Shown piece by piece: positions 16,535 through 26,630 of a DNA stretch of 64,000 nt; within the stretch, counting starts at the first letter, position 1, and every line of letters starts with the position of its first letter. The notes beneath the pieces are model-generated. The model searched no databases, was not told the origin of the DNA, and was given only the letters and a program-made list of their open reading frames with translations. The DNA comes from CSP1-4 sp963777975 (GTDB lineage: Bacteria; Chloroflexota; Limnocylindria; Limnocylindrales; CSP1-4), in the NCBI GenBank assembly GCA_963777975.1, contig CAVZSO010000013.1, forward strand, positions 397,555-461,554, written 5' to 3'. Made by a program: the position numbers and the translations under genes.

Positions 16535-19013
16535 CTAGAGGAGGCTTTCGGGGTCGACGTCGACGCTCCACGGTGGTCCAGGGTCGGCGCGCAGGACGGC
16601 GCCCGGATCCGTGCCCCGGAGGACGAGATGGAACCGCCAGCGGCCTCCCCGTCGGGCGATATAGGCCGGAACCGGCCCCAGGACGACCGTGTCGCTGCCC
16701 ACCTCCTGCGCCAGCGTCCGCAGGCTCCCAGCCATCGTTCGCCCTGCGGCTTCGGCCGCCGCGCGATCTTCGAGTGCGACGGTGAGCTTGATGTAGCGCC
16801 CGAACGGCGGCGCGCCGAATCGTCGTCGAGCCGCCAGCTCATCGCGATAGAAGGTCTCGCTGTCTCCGTCGGCCACCGCGCGGATCGCCGGGTGATCAGG
16901 GACGTAGGTCTGGATGATGGCGCGGCCCGGCCTCGCTCCCCTCCCCGCCCGACCGATCGCCTGGCGCAGGAGCTGGTAGGTCCGCTCGGCGCTCCGCTCA
17001 TCCGGCAGGTTGAGGGCGATGTCGGCCGAGACGATGCCGACGAGGGCCACGGCCGCGATGTCGAGGCCTTTGGTCACCAGGCGGGTGCCGACGAGCACGT
17101 CCAGGGCTCCATCGGCGAACGCGTCCAGGACGCGATCGGCAGCACCTTTGCGCTCCAGGACGTCCCGGTCGAGGCGTCCGACACGCAGGCTCGGGAAGCG
17201 ATCACCGACCTCGCGCTCGAGGCGCTCCGTGCCCCCGCCGAGGTAGCGGATCCGGGCAGACCCGCAGGCCGGGCAACGGGTGGCAGGGGGCGCCGTCGCG
17301 CCACAGTGATGACAGCGCAGTGCCATGCCGGTGGCATGGAAGACGAGCGGCCGCTGGCACTCCGGGCAGACCTGGACGTACCCACAGTCGCGGCACAGCA
17401 CGATGCTGGCGGTGCCGCGACGATCGAGGACCAGGATGGCCCGATCGCCAGCTTCCGTGTCCAGGTTCGCCAACGCAGTGGCCAGCGCCGCCGAGAGCAG
17501 CGACCGATTGCCATCGGCGAGCTCACGGCGAAGGTCGACGACATCGACCACGGGCGCCCGGCCGACAGCCTGCTCCCGAAGCGTGATGCGCTCGATGCGC
17601 CCGCCGGCAACGCCGCCCATGGTGACCACGTCCGGCGTGGCGCTGGAGAGGATGACCGGCGCCGATGCCAGCCGGCCCAGCTCGACGGCCATGTCCCGGG
17701 CCTGGAGGCGCGGCGTGCGATCGGACTTGTAGGCGGCGTCGTGCTCCTCGTCGACGACGATGACCCCCAGGTCGGCGATCGGTGCCAGCAGCGCGGTCCG
17801 CGTGCCGACGACGACACCGACGCCGTTCTCCCGGATCCGCCGCCACTCATCGGCTCGCTCGCCTTCGCCGAGGCCGGCGTGCAAGATGGCCACATCTTCG
17901 GACGTCTCGGTGCGCAACCGGTCCAGCAACGGCGTGGCGAGGGCGACCTCCGGCACGAGCACGAGGGCCCCGCGACCGAGTCGACGAGCCGCCGTCACGG
18001 CGGCCACGTAGACCGCCGTCTTGCCAGCCGCCGTCACGCCATCGAGGAGGAAGGTCGACGCGGACCTCGCCTGGACTGCGCTCACGATCGCGGACGTGGC
18101 CAACGCCTGGTCGGCGTTCAGCGCCGACCCGGCCGGCATGGCCGGTGCGTGGCGATCGCGGTCCGCATACGGCACCCGATCGGCGACCGTGGCCTCGAGC
18201 TCGACCAGCCCTCGTGCGGCGAGGCTGGTGACGGCACCGCCGCCGAAGCGCGCCGAGATCTCCGGCGCTGGTACGGCCGGCCGCTGATCGTCCGCCAGCA
18301 TCGCGATCGCCGCCTGCTGTCGGTGGCCGAGCGGTCGTCCGCCCGCCGGCCGGTCCAGGCCACGCGCCGCGCGACCCTCGTCCGTCAGGCGGACGAGCCG
18401 CACGTACCGGCGATGCACGCTCGGCGGTCGCAGCTCCCAGGCGAGATCGATGGCACCGGCGGCACCGAGCGCGCGCAACCGTCGGATGGTGGCGGCGCGA
18501 TCACGCGCTCCGGTCAGGCGGGCGACCGCGACTGCCAGCTGGGCCGGCATCGGCGACCTGCGCCAGGAGCTCGGCATCGGCGGCGTTCTGCGCCATCGTG
18601 GAGCTCGTTCGGCGACCGACCGAGGTCGTCGACCCGTCTGCGGCCAAGGCGACCCGGGCGACGTACTCCAGACGCTCGAGCGTCCCGGGCGGAAGCGCGG
18701 CACGAACGACCATCGCCGCTGGCGCCAGGTAATGACGGGCGATGACGCGCGTCAGAGCGAGCTGCAGCGGCGGCAGCAAGGGCCCTTCGGATCGGACCCG
18801 CTCGAGGATGGGCTTGAGGTCCGTGGTCACGCCGTCTGGCGCGGCGACCGAGCCGAGCACGATCCCGAGTGCCTGGCGTCGGCCGAACTCGACGATGACC
18901 GCCTCGCCAGCAGCCAGGCCGACGAGTCGGTCGGGGACCGTGTAGGTATAGGTCCTGCCGCCGGCCGCGCCCACCGCATCGACGGCGACCTCGACCGTGC
19001 TCGGTTCGAACAT
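16535..19013 (-). CDS. priA: Primosomal replication restart helicase PriA (one frameshift)
   Basis: This superfamily 2 helicase restarts collapsed forks. The N-terminal DNA-binding part (TYTYTVPDRLVGLAAGEAVIVEFG) starts at 19013. The frame breaks near 18,550 and resumes with QLAVAVARLTGARDRAATIRRLRALG. The rest is intact: Walker A LLDGVTAAGKTAVY (family GVTGSGKT, here AA for GS), VVDEEHD, and a zinc-binding region with four Cys pairs (CRDC, CPEC, CHHC, CPAC). RLVTKGLDI and RAGRGARPG motifs follow. The position between gmk and def is the common bacterial arrangement. Confidence 0.93.
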
Positions 19014-19021
19014 GCTCGCTG

Positions 19022-19696
19022 TCAGAGTCGGACCCTGCGCCGTGGATGGCGAGCACGCTCGCCATCGAGGATGGCATCGATGGCGGCCGCGGTCCTGTCC
19101 ACCTCGCCGGTCTCGTTGACGACCACGTGATCGTAGTCCTCGGAGCGGGCCAGCTCGACGGCGGCGTTCCGCTGGCGGACCTCCAGCTCATCCGCCGTCT
19201 CGGTCGCCCGCGCACGGAGGCGCCCGAAGAGCGCCTCGAGCGACGGCGGGATGAGGAAGATGAGCAGGGCGTTCGAGGCTCGGGCTTTGACCGCGGCGGC
19301 GCCCTGGACATCGATCTTGAGGATCACGTCGCGGCCGGCCTGGAGTGCGTCGAGCACCTGTCGCCGGGGCGTGCCGTACCAGTGGCCATGGACCTCAGCC
19401 GACTCGAGCAGCTCCCCAGCGTCACGGAGCTCGGTGAATGCGACCTGGCTCATGAAGTGGTAGCTGCTGCCCTCGACCTCGCCGGGCCGGGGGGCCCTCG
19501 TCGTACAGGTCACGACGTACGTCAGCTCCGGGTCATGGGGTCGCCGCCGGAGCGCTTCGATGATGGTGTCCTTGCCCACGCCCGACGGTCCGCTGATGAT
19601 GACCAGCATGGCGCCAGGGGCTCCCGCCTCGAGCGCCGCCGGATCATGCGGTCGGGCGGCGTCCGCCTCCACGGTCGGTCGCGAGCTGCCGGTCAT
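19022..19696 (-). CDS. gmk: Guanylate kinase
   Basis: This phosphorylates GMP to GDP. The P-loop IISGPSGVGKDTIIEAL is preceded by ~30 non-conserved residues, so the functional start may be the internal ATG of MLVIISGPSG. TCTTRAPRPGEVEGSSYHFM (GMP site) and ILKIDVQGA are intact. The upstream extension is short and in frame, and I retain it because it fills the gap to rluD. Confidence 0.94.
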   Translation of the reverse strand: MTGSSRPTVEADAARPHDPAALEAGAPGAMLVIISGPSGVGKDTIIEALRRRPHDPELTYVVTCTTRAPRPGEVEGSSYHFMSQVAFTELRDAGELLESAEVHGHWYGTPRRQVLDALQAGRDVILKIDVQGAAAVKARASNALLIFLIPPSLEALFGRLRARATETADELEVRQRNAAVELARSEDYDHVVVNETGEVDRTAAAIDAILDGERARHPRRRVRL

Positions 19697-19712
19697 CCGA
19701 CCCGCCCACTGT

Positions 19713-20651
19713 TCATCGGACGACGCCTTCGACCATCAGTCGCAGCTCCGCCAGCGGCCGCTCGAGGTCGTCGGGCAGCGACGCCTCGGCCCGGATCAGG
19801 CGATCGCCGGACGGCGCCATCAGCTCCAGCCGCCAGGCATGGAGGAAGAGGCGGTCGAGGCCGGGCGGACCCCGCCGCGCGAGGCCCGTGGCATAGACCG
19901 GGTCACCCGCGACCGGATGTCCGATGGCGACCAGGTGGACACGGATCTGGTGGGTGCGTCCGGTGACGAGGTCGAGCTCGAGCAGCGTCCAGCCCTCGAA
20001 TCGCTCGCGGACCCGATAGCCGGTCACGCTGGGGCGACCATCCGGCACCACCGCCATGCGTGTCCGGTGCCGCGGGTCGCGGCCGATGGGGGCCTCGATC
20101 CGACCGACCGCGGCGCCGACGGAACCGGCCACCAGCGCGAGGTACGTCTTCTTCACGCGCCGCGCCTTGAGCTGCGCCATCAGATGCGCCTGGGCGACAT
20201 CGTTCTTGGCGACCATGATCAGCCCGCTCGTGTCACGGTCGAGCCGATGCACGATGCCCGGTCGGGCGACGCCGGCGATGCCGCCGAAGCTGCCGTCTCG
20301 GGCGAGCAGCGCATTGACGAGCGTACCGCTGGCGTGGCCTGGGGCCGGATGGACGACGAGGCCGGCCGGCTTGTCGATGATCAACAGGTCGGCGTCCTCA
20401 TAGACCACGGTCAGCGGGATGGCCTCGGCTTCGAGCTCGAGGGGTCGGACCTCGGGGACGTCGAGCTCCAGCTCGTCGCCGGCGCGGAGGACGGCATTGG
20501 CCTTGATGGCGGCGCCGCCAGACGTCAGCCGACCTTCCGTGATGAGCCGCTGGACGTACGAGCGCGAGAGGCCGGCGGCATCGGCCACGAAGCGGTCGGC
20601 CCGGGTACCCGCGGCGCTCTCAGGCACCGCGACCACCACCCGGCCGACCAT
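19713..20651 (-). CDS. rluD: 23S rRNA pseudouridine synthase, RluD family
   Basis: This 312-residue protein has an N-terminal S4 RNA-binding domain (ADRFVADAAGLSRSYVQRLI) and the catalytic motif GIVHRLDRDTSGL with its Asp. It probably modifies U1911, U1915 and U1917 of 23S rRNA. The family includes RluC/RluD/YlyB relatives, so the exact target is inferred. It follows lspA, the conserved lspA-rluD pair. Confidence 0.92.
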   Translation of the reverse strand: MVGRVVVAVPESAAGTRADRFVADAAGLSRSYVQRLITEGRLTSGGAAIKANAVLRAGDELELDVPEVRPLELEAEAIPLTVVYEDADLLIIDKPAGLVVHPAPGHASGTLVNALLARDGSFGGIAGVARPGIVHRLDRDTSGLIMVAKNDVAQAHLMAQLKARRVKKTYLALVAGSVGAAVGRIEAPIGRDPRHRTRMAVVPDGRPSVTGYRVRERFEGWTLLELDLVTGRTHQIRVHLVAIGHPVAGDPVYATGLARRGPPGLDRLFLHAWRLELMAPSGDRLIRAEASLPDDLERPLAELRLMVEGVVR

Positions 20652-20652
20652 C

Positions 20653-21288
20653 TCAGCGACCGGCCTCGTCCGCAGACTGCCGCCCGAAGATGGCCGCCGC
20701 GAGCAACAGGACGATGGCGATGCTGATCGCCGAGTCGGCGACGTTGAAGGTATAGAAGCGCCAGCTGCCGATGCCCATGTCGACCCAGTCGATGACGTAG
20801 CCGAAGCGGATGCGATCGAGCAGGTTGCCGATCGCTCCGCCCAGCAGGAGCCCCAGCGCGACCGTCGTCAGCCACGAAGCTCGCGGTCCGCTGCGCGCCT
20901 GGACGACGACCAGGATGCCGATGACCACCAGGCTGGCCAGGGCGAGGATCGGCGCCGCGGCATCGAAGAGGCCGAACAGGCCGCCGTCGTTGTACGACTT
21001 GGCGATCCGTACGAGGTCGCCGATGACCTGTGTCGGCTCGCCGAAGCCGGCGATCGTGCCCTGCGTCGATGCCAGCTTGAACGCGTTGTCGATGACCGCT
21101 TTCGACGCCTGGTCGGCGACCACCACACCGAGAGCGAGTCCGAAGAAGACGAGCCAGCGCCGCAGGCCACTCGCGCGCAGGTCCACGTCTGCGCCGGTGT
21201 CGACCGCCGGATCCGCGGGATCGGCCGCGCCACGCACGCCGGGCTCGAGGTCCCCCTCCACGGTCGCCGTCGGTCGAGCCTCGCTCAT
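20653..21288 (-). CDS. lspA: Lipoprotein signal peptidase (signal peptidase II)
   Basis: This membrane aspartic protease cleaves prolipoprotein signal peptides. About 40 hydrophilic N-terminal residues precede four membrane segments. The two catalytic aspartates are in IGNLLDRIRFGYVIDWVDMG and FYTFNVADSAI. The extension makes it longer (211 residues) than the usual ~160. It overlaps the ileS stop by four bases and is followed by rluD. Confidence 0.94.
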   Translation of the reverse strand: MSEARPTATVEGDLEPGVRGAADPADPAVDTGADVDLRASGLRRWLVFFGLALGVVVADQASKAVIDNAFKLASTQGTIAGFGEPTQVIGDLVRIAKSYNDGGLFGLFDAAAPILALASLVVIGILVVVQARSGPRASWLTTVALGLLLGGAIGNLLDRIRFGYVIDWVDMGIGSWRFYTFNVADSAISIAIVLLLAAAIFGRQSADEAGR

Positions 21289-24200
21289 GAGATCCGCTCC
21301 AGCCCGATACCGATGCGCCCGCCGCTGACCTCGACCGTCTCGGCCGTCGCCCCGGCGGGTGGCGAGGCCATCCGAAGGTCGTCGGCCAGCGTGTCCGCGG
21401 CCAGCCGCTCGACCGCGCCGCCGAGTCGCTCGGCGAGACCTGGGTCCATTTCCAGCCAGAGTCGGATGTGGTCGTCCAGCTCGAGGCCAGCGGTCCGGCG
21501 CAGCTCCTGGATCGCCCGCTGGATCTCGCGCGCGTCGCCCTCCAGGCGCAGCTCCTCGGTCAGCGTGGTGTCGAGCACGACGACCAGACCGTCGTCGGCA
21601 GCGACCGCAGTGCCCGGTCGCGGCGCAGCCTGGATCTCGACCTCGTCGGCCGTCAGCTCGACACCCGCCAGTCGCACGCCCCCGTCGGCCAGGAACTCGA
21701 CCGTGCCAGAGCGGGCCGCGGCCATGACCGCCGGGATGGCACCGCCGAGCCGCTTCCCGATGCGCGGCAGCAGGGGCTTGACGCGACGCTCGACGAGATC
21801 CGAGTCGTCATCGATGACCGTGACCGTGTGGACGTTGGCCTCGGCGGCCACCAGGTCGAGCAGCGCCGGCGTCAGGGCGGTCGCCCTGCCGGGGACCGCC
21901 AGCCAGGCCGCAGCGAGCGGCTGCCGTGAGCGGAGCTTGGCACTCGACCGCAGGGTGCGCGTGAGCTCGACCGCCCGGCGAGCGATGGCCATCGACATCT
22001 CCAGGCCCTCGTCGCGATCCGCGCTGAGGCGGGCCGTCGGCCAGGCGGTGAGATGCACCGAATCGGTCGCGCCGGGCAGCTCCGAGGTCAGGTTGTCGTA
22101 CATCGACTCGGCGAGGAACGGCAGCATGGGCGCCAGGAGGCCGCTGGTCGCTACCAGGACCGCGTGCAGCGTCGCGAACGCGCCGCTGCGCTCGATGGGC
22201 GTCGCGGTCCGCGAGAAGCGACGCCGGCTGAGGCGCAGGTACCAGGTCGAGAGGTCGTCGACGAAGCTCGACAACGCGCGGGCGGCAGCCGAGGCATCGA
22301 AGTCGTCGAGCTTCCGGCCGACCTCGGCCGCCACGCCGGCTGCCCTGGTCAGCAGCCAGCGGTCGAGCACGTGGCGCTCGCCGACAGGCGGTGTCTGCCC
22401 GTCGTCAGGACGCCAGCCGGAGAGCCGGGCGTAGGTCACGAAGAAGGCATAGACGTTCCAGAGGACCAGCAGCTCGCGGCGTGCCTCATCGGCGGCATGC
22501 CAGCCGAAGAGGATGTTGTCCTCGGGCCGCGCCTTGGCGTACATCCAGCGCATGACGTCGACGCCCATCCGATCGGCGGCCTCGTCGAACTCGATGGCGT
22601 TGCCCCAGCTCTTGTGCATCCCCCGTCCGTCCTCGCCGACGACCAGGGCATAACCGAAGATGGTCTTGAATGGCTCCTCGCGACGGAGGACCGTGCTCAT
22701 GGCAAGCATCGAGTAGAACCAGTTGCGGAATTGCCCCGGAAAGCTCTCCGTGATGAAGTCGGCCGGAAACCAACGCGCCCAGTAGTCGGGATCCTCACGG
22801 AAGTGGACCGTGCTGAAGGGCACGATGCCGGCGTCCAGCCATGGGTTGCCGACGTCGCGGATGCGCGAGACCGGCTCGCCGCACGCCGTGCAGGCGATGC
22901 GCACGGCGTCGATGAAGGGTCGGTGGGGCGTGTGGCCCTCGAACGCCTCCCAGCCATCGATGGCTCGTTCGCGAAGCTCCTCGCGCCCGCCGACGACCGA
23001 GACCGCGCCGCAGGCGGCGCAGTCGTAGATCGGCAGCGCCAGCCCCCAATAGCGCTTCTTGCTGATCATCCAGTCGTGCATGTTGAGCAGCCAGTCGAGC
23101 TCTCGCTCGTAACCGAACGACGGGATCCAGCGGATGCGATCGACGACCTCCATGATCTGGTAGCGGAGACTCCGATCGACCTGTTCCGCGGTCAGCGTCT
23201 CGCGTGGCTGGTCATAGACCTCGCCCATGCTGATGAACCACTCGTCGACCAGGCGGAAGACGAGCGGCGTGCCGCAACGCCAGCAGTGTGGATAGCGGTG
23301 GGTGATCGTCTCCAGCCGATAGAACCGCCCATGATGCTTGAGGCGCTCGATGATCGGCTCGGTCACGTCGCGCACGTCGCGACCGGACAGCGCCTCGAAG
23401 CCCTCGATGAAGATGCCCGACTCGTCGAGTGGTGCGATGACCGGCAGCCCCAGACGCTTGCCAAGCTGGAAGTCCTCGGCTCCGCAGCCGGGAGCGACGT
23501 GGACGATGCCCGTCCCCTCCTCTTCCCCGACCTCGTCCCAGGCGACCACCCGGTGTTCGTAGGGCCCGGTCCCTTCCGGGCTGACCCAGGCACCGAACGC
23601 GTTGCGGACGGCGGGCAGCTCGTCGAACGGGCCGGCGTATCGCCAGCCGACGAGGTCGCGACCGGGCCGCTCTTCGAGCACCTCGAAGGGCCCGAGGACC
23701 GCTGCCTTGAGCGTGCCGCGGCCGAGCCAGAAGACGTCCTCACCCTGCCGGATGCGGACATACGTGATGGCCTCACCGACCGCCGCCGCGACGTTCGAGG
23801 TCAAGGTCCAGGGGGTGGTCGTCCAGACCAGCAGCGACTCGCCCGGTCGATCGAGCAGCGGCAGCCGGATGGTCAGGCCGGGATCCTCGCGATCCTGATA
23901 GCCCTCGGTCATCTCGTGCTGGCTGATGCCGGTCCCGCAGCGCGCGCACCAGGGCATCGTGTCGTGGCCCTTGATCAGCCAGCCGCGCTCGTGGCAGGCG
24001 GCCAGGAAGCCCCAGATGAGGTCGTTGTTCTCGTTGCTGAACGTGAAGTACGAGCCGCCCAGGTCGGGCATGCCCAATCGCCCGACGATCATCTCGACGC
24101 TGTCCGTGACCGGTCCATCGGGTCCCTGCACCGTGACCGTAGCCGCCGGGTCTGTGGCCAGCAGGTCGCGCAGCCGGCGCAGCTCGTGGGGGTCATCCCA

Positions 24201-24770
24201 GTCCATCCACATGCCCAGGCGGATGGATGCTTCGGTGATCCGCGCCGCCTGCGTCAGCACCCGCTGCTTGCAGAGGCTGATGAACTCGGCGATGCCGTAC
24301 GCCTCGATGTCGCGCTTGCTGGTGAAGCCCAGCTCGCGCTCGACGTTGACCTCGACCCATAGCCCCTGGCAGTCGAAGCCGTTCTGCCAGCGCTGATCGT
24401 GGCCGAGCATGGCGTGGTAGCGCTGATAGAGATCCTTGTACGTCCGACCCCAGGCGTGATGGACGCCCATCGGACCGTTGGCCGTGATCGGCCCGTCCCC
24501 GTACGGGCGAGGGAACAGCATGCGCGGCCAGATCTCGTGCTCGCCGATGTGCTGGCTGTAGGTCGTGATCATCGGGTCGAGCCCGAGATCTTGCTGCATC
24601 TTCACGATCGACCCCATCGGATCGTCGATCCAGAGCTCGAACAGGTCGAGAAACGACTGGTCGGGCAGGCGGAGCTTCTTGATCAACGGCAGCCCCAGCC
24701 AGCAGTGGATCGGCACGCGGTCGGGAGTTCCACGCTGGAAGGCGATGCGTGTGCGCTCGGCGGTCTTCAC
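21285..24770 (-). CDS. ileS: Isoleucyl-tRNA synthetase with a foreign N-terminus (chimeric ORF)
   Basis: From residue ~91 onward (24,500 downward) this is a complete class I IleRS. It has DGPITANGPMGVHHAWGRT with the HIGH-type motif GVHH at 102-105, the editing domain (LLVWTTTPWTLTSNVA), zinc Cys pairs, the KMSKS-type GMHKSWGN, and the anticodon domain. The ~45 residues that should precede FxFYDGPxTANG are missing. Residues 1-90 instead match the start of UroD/MtaA-like methyltransferases (ERTRIAFQRGTPDRVPIHCW). The ORF starts with GTG at 24770 behind AAAGGAG, which are the signals of the other gene. Without the N-terminal part of the Rossmann fold the enzyme would probably be inactive. Confidence 0.9.
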   Translation of the reverse strand: MKTAERTRIAFQRGTPDRVPIHCWLGLPLIKKLRLPDQSFLDLFELWIDDPMGSIVKMQQDLGLDPMITTYSQHIGEHEIWPRMLFPRPYGDGPITANGPMGVHHAWGRTYKDLYQRYHAMLGHDQRWQNGFDCQGLWVEVNVERELGFTSKRDIEAYGIAEFISLCKQRVLTQAARITEASIRLGMWMDWDDPHELRRLRDLLATDPAATVTVQGPDGPVTDSVEMIVGRLGMPDLGGSYFTFSNENNDLIWGFLAACHERGWLIKGHDTMPWCARCGTGISQHEMTEGYQDREDPGLTIRLPLLDRPGESLLVWTTTPWTLTSNVAAAVGEAITYVRIRQGEDVFWLGRGTLKAAVLGPFEVLEERPGRDLVGWRYAGPFDELPAVRNAFGAWVSPEGTGPYEHRVVAWDEVGEEEGTGIVHVAPGCGAEDFQLGKRLGLPVIAPLDESGIFIEGFEALSGRDVRDVTEPIIERLKHHGRFYRLETITHRYPHCWRCGTPLVFRLVDEWFISMGEVYDQPRETLTAEQVDRSLRYQIMEVVDRIRWIPSFGYERELDWLLNMHDWMISKKRYWGLALPIYDCAACGAVSVVGGREELRERAIDGWEAFEGHTPHRPFIDAVRIACTACGEPVSRIRDVGNPWLDAGIVPFSTVHFREDPDYWARWFPADFITESFPGQFRNWFYSMLAMSTVLRREEPFKTIFGYALVVGEDGRGMHKSWGNAIEFDEAADRMGVDVMRWMYAKARPEDNILFGWHAADEARRELLVLWNVYAFFVTYARLSGWRPDDGQTPPVGERHVLDRWLLTRAAGVAAEVGRKLDDFDASAAARALSSFVDDLSTWYLRLSRRRFSRTATPIERSGAFATLHAVLVATSGLLAPMLPFLAESMYDNLTSELPGATDSVHLTAWPTARLSADRDEGLEMSMAIARRAVELTRTLRSSAKLRSRQPLAAAWLAVPGRATALTPALLDLVAAEANVHTVTVIDDDSDLVERRVKPLLPRIGKRLGGAIPAVMAAARSGTVEFLADGGVRLAGVELTADEVEIQAAPRPGTAVAADDGLVVVLDTTLTEELRLEGDAREIQRAIQELRRTAGLELDDHIRLWLEMDPGLAERLGGAVERLAADTLADDLRMASPPAGATAETVEVSGGRIGIGLERIS
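24500..24770 (-). pseudogene. 5' fragment of a UroD/MtaA-like corrinoid methyltransferase fused in frame to ileS
   Basis: Ninety codons with the typical beginning of uroporphyrinogen-decarboxylase-like methyltransferases: a basic helix, then GTPDRVPIHCWLGLPL, then LFELWIDDPMGSIVKMQQDLGLDPMITTY. In corrinoid systems such proteins move methyl groups between a corrinoid protein and another acceptor or donor. It has its own GTG start (24768-24770) and AAAGGAG ribosome site, and is divergent from the IclR/corrinoid operon, where such a gene would be expected. After residue ~90 the frame becomes ileS, so about three quarters of this gene is absent. Confidence 0.75.
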
Positions 24771-25186
24771 GGTCGTTCTCCTTTGCTCTGCACGACTGGA
24801 CGTCCGGCCGTCGACTGGTCGAGATGTGCGAGCGCCTCGGAGCCGAGCTGATCGCCGAGAGGCGCCGTTATCTCGCTTCCTCGCTCGGGCCTAGAGTGCC
24901 TGATCGGCGCTTGCGCCACGACGGGCTCGCTCAGGCATGCGGCCGCCGGAGAGCACACGGCTGTCGCACACCGCCACGCCCCGCGCCGAATGGCCGGCGA
25001 GCATGCAGTCACGGAGGCCCGTCCGGGATCATGAGGAGCGATCCGAACCGCTGCCGCGTCCACAGCCTCGCGGCGTCGCCCGACCGGCTCGAGTTCCACC
25101 ATGCGGCACTCACCCGTACTATCCTAGCCGATGAGACGACCATATACATGAGCGAAGCGCAGGTTTGGTACCATAATCCGGTACCG
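24771..25186. promoter_or_regulatory. Divergent intergenic region with candidate IclR operator/promoter
   Basis: This 416-base stretch has no supported gene; the open frames across it show no family features. Just before the iclR ATG the palindrome GGTACC occurs twice (25167-25172 and 25180-25185) with CATAAT (25172-25177) between. CATAAT is a plausible -10 element; its distance to the ATG (9 bases) would fit a leaderless transcript. The paired GGTACC could be the autoregulatory operator. Both are inference. Confidence 0.35.
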
Positions 25187-25961
25187 ATGACCAAGATCGA
25201 AGACGGAAGTCAGTCCATCGACCGCGCCGCGCGGATCCTCGTTCGCCTGATCGAGAGCGAGGACGCGGTCAGCCTTTCGGGCCTGATGGAGGAGACCCGG
25301 CTGCCGAAGACCACCGCCGCTCGCCTCCTGCGCGCGCTCGAGCGGAACGGGCTCGCGCAACGTCGGCGCGGCGGGGGCTTTCGCCCCGGCCCGGTACTCG
25401 TGGAATACGCGCGGCAGGGACTCGGCCGTGGGGGATCTCGCGACCCTTGCGCTGCCGTTCCTCGAGCGGCTCGGCGCGACAACGGGGGAGACGGCGAACA
25501 TCGGCATCCCGACTCCCGCGGGCGTCGCGCGCCTCGCACAGGTCGACAGCAATCACCCCCTGGGAGCCGGCAACTGGGTCGGCCGTCGCATCCCGATCCA
25601 CGCGTCGTCGATGGGCAAGGTCTTCATGGCTTTCGGCGCCGCCCAGCCCCCGTTCGGCCGCCTCGCTCGCCTCGGTCCTCGGACGATCACCTCTCTGGAA
25701 GCCCTGTTCGCCGAACTCGATCGGGTTCGGCGGGACGGCTACGCGACGACGTGGGAGGAGCTCGACGAAGGCCTCTGCTCGGCCGCTGCGCCCGTATACG
25801 GGGCTCGCGGCTCGGTGATCGCCGCGATCTCCGTCTCCGCGCCGACGGTGCGCACGAGCAGGGAGCGGCTCATGCATGTCGCCCAACAAGTCGTCGAGGA
25901 GGCTCGCGCGCTGTCCGAGCTGATCCGTCTCTACCATCCGGAAGGAGTACGAGGGTCATGA
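25187..25961 (+). CDS. IclR-family transcriptional regulator (one frameshift)
   Basis: The N-terminal winged helix (SQSIDRAARILVRLIESEDAVSLSGLMEETRLPKTTAARLLRALERNGLAQR, given here as consecutive parts SQSIDRAARILVRL, SLSGLMEETRLPKTTAARLL and RALERNGLAQR) begins at 25187. Near 25,415 the frame shifts, and the effector domain continues: ATLALPFLERLGATTGETANI, then IPIHASSMGKVFMAF and the C-terminal VIAAISVSAP. IclR proteins sense small metabolites. This one overlaps the corrinoid protein start (ATGA), so it heads that operon and probably controls it and the divergent methyltransferase. Confidence 0.88.
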
Positions 25962-26623
25962 ACGCCGACGAGATTCTCCAGGGTCTCTACGACTACACCC
26001 TGGTGGGGAACAAGCCCGAGGTCGTGGGGCTCACGGAGCAGGGCATCGCCGCGGGAATGCACCCCGAGACGATGCTGTTCGAGGCGCTGATCCCGGCGCT
26101 GGAGGAGGTTGGAGCCCGCTTCGAGCGCGGCGACTTCTTCGTGCCGGAGATGCTGATCGCCGGTCGCGCGATGTCCGGCGCGCTCGAGCTGTTGCGTCCG
26201 CTGCTTGCGAAGACCGACTCGGAGCCGATCGGCACGTTCCTGATGGGCACGGTCAAGGGCGACGTGCACGACATCGGCAAGAACCTGGTCGACATCATGC
26301 TCGAGGGCGCCGGCTTCAACGTGGTCGACATCGGCGTGCAGGTCGCGCCCGAGACGTTCATCGAGGCGATCCAGGAGCACAAGCCCGACGTCGTCGGCTT
26401 CTCCGCGTTCCTGACGACGACGATGCCGATGTTCAAGGTGAACATCGAGGCGATCGAAAAGGCCGGGTTGCGCGACGACGTGATCATCATGGTCGGTGGG
26501 GCGCCTGTGACTCAGGAGTACGCCGACGTGGTGGGCGCCGACGGCTACGCGGCCGACGCGGCGAGCGCCACGAAGCGCGCGAAGGAGCTTCTCGAGCGGC
26601 GCCGGGCGGTGGCCCTCGCCTGA
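25958..26623 (+). CDS. Corrinoid (B12-binding) methyl carrier protein
   Basis: This 221-residue protein is of the MtbC/MttC/MtgC type. A helical cap domain (residues 1-85, DEILQGLYDYTLVGNKPEVV...) is followed by a Rossmann B12-binding domain. That domain has the DxHxxG motif GDVHDIGKNLVDIMLEGAG, where D102, H104 and G107 provide the lower axial histidine, and a C-terminal VGGAPVTQEYADVVGADGYAADA. It carries the methyl group on cobalt between a substrate methyltransferase and the methyl-THF enzyme encoded downstream. Unbroken. Substrate cannot be read from sequence. Confidence 0.93.
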   Translation: MNADEILQGLYDYTLVGNKPEVVGLTEQGIAAGMHPETMLFEALIPALEEVGARFERGDFFVPEMLIAGRAMSGALELLRPLLAKTDSEPIGTFLMGTVKGDVHDIGKNLVDIMLEGAGFNVVDIGVQVAPETFIEAIQEHKPDVVGFSAFLTTTMPMFKVNIEAIEKAGLRDDVIIMVGGAPVTQEYADVVGADGYAADAASATKRAKELLERRRAVALA

Positions 26624-26630
26624 GACCGCA

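Noticed and set aside
24749..26623. A single 624-residue frame that would fuse an IclR domain to the corrinoid protein
   Set aside because: The IclR effector domain is in another frame from ~25,415 and ends with its own stop overlapping the corrinoid ATG; the long frame is a by-product of the indel.
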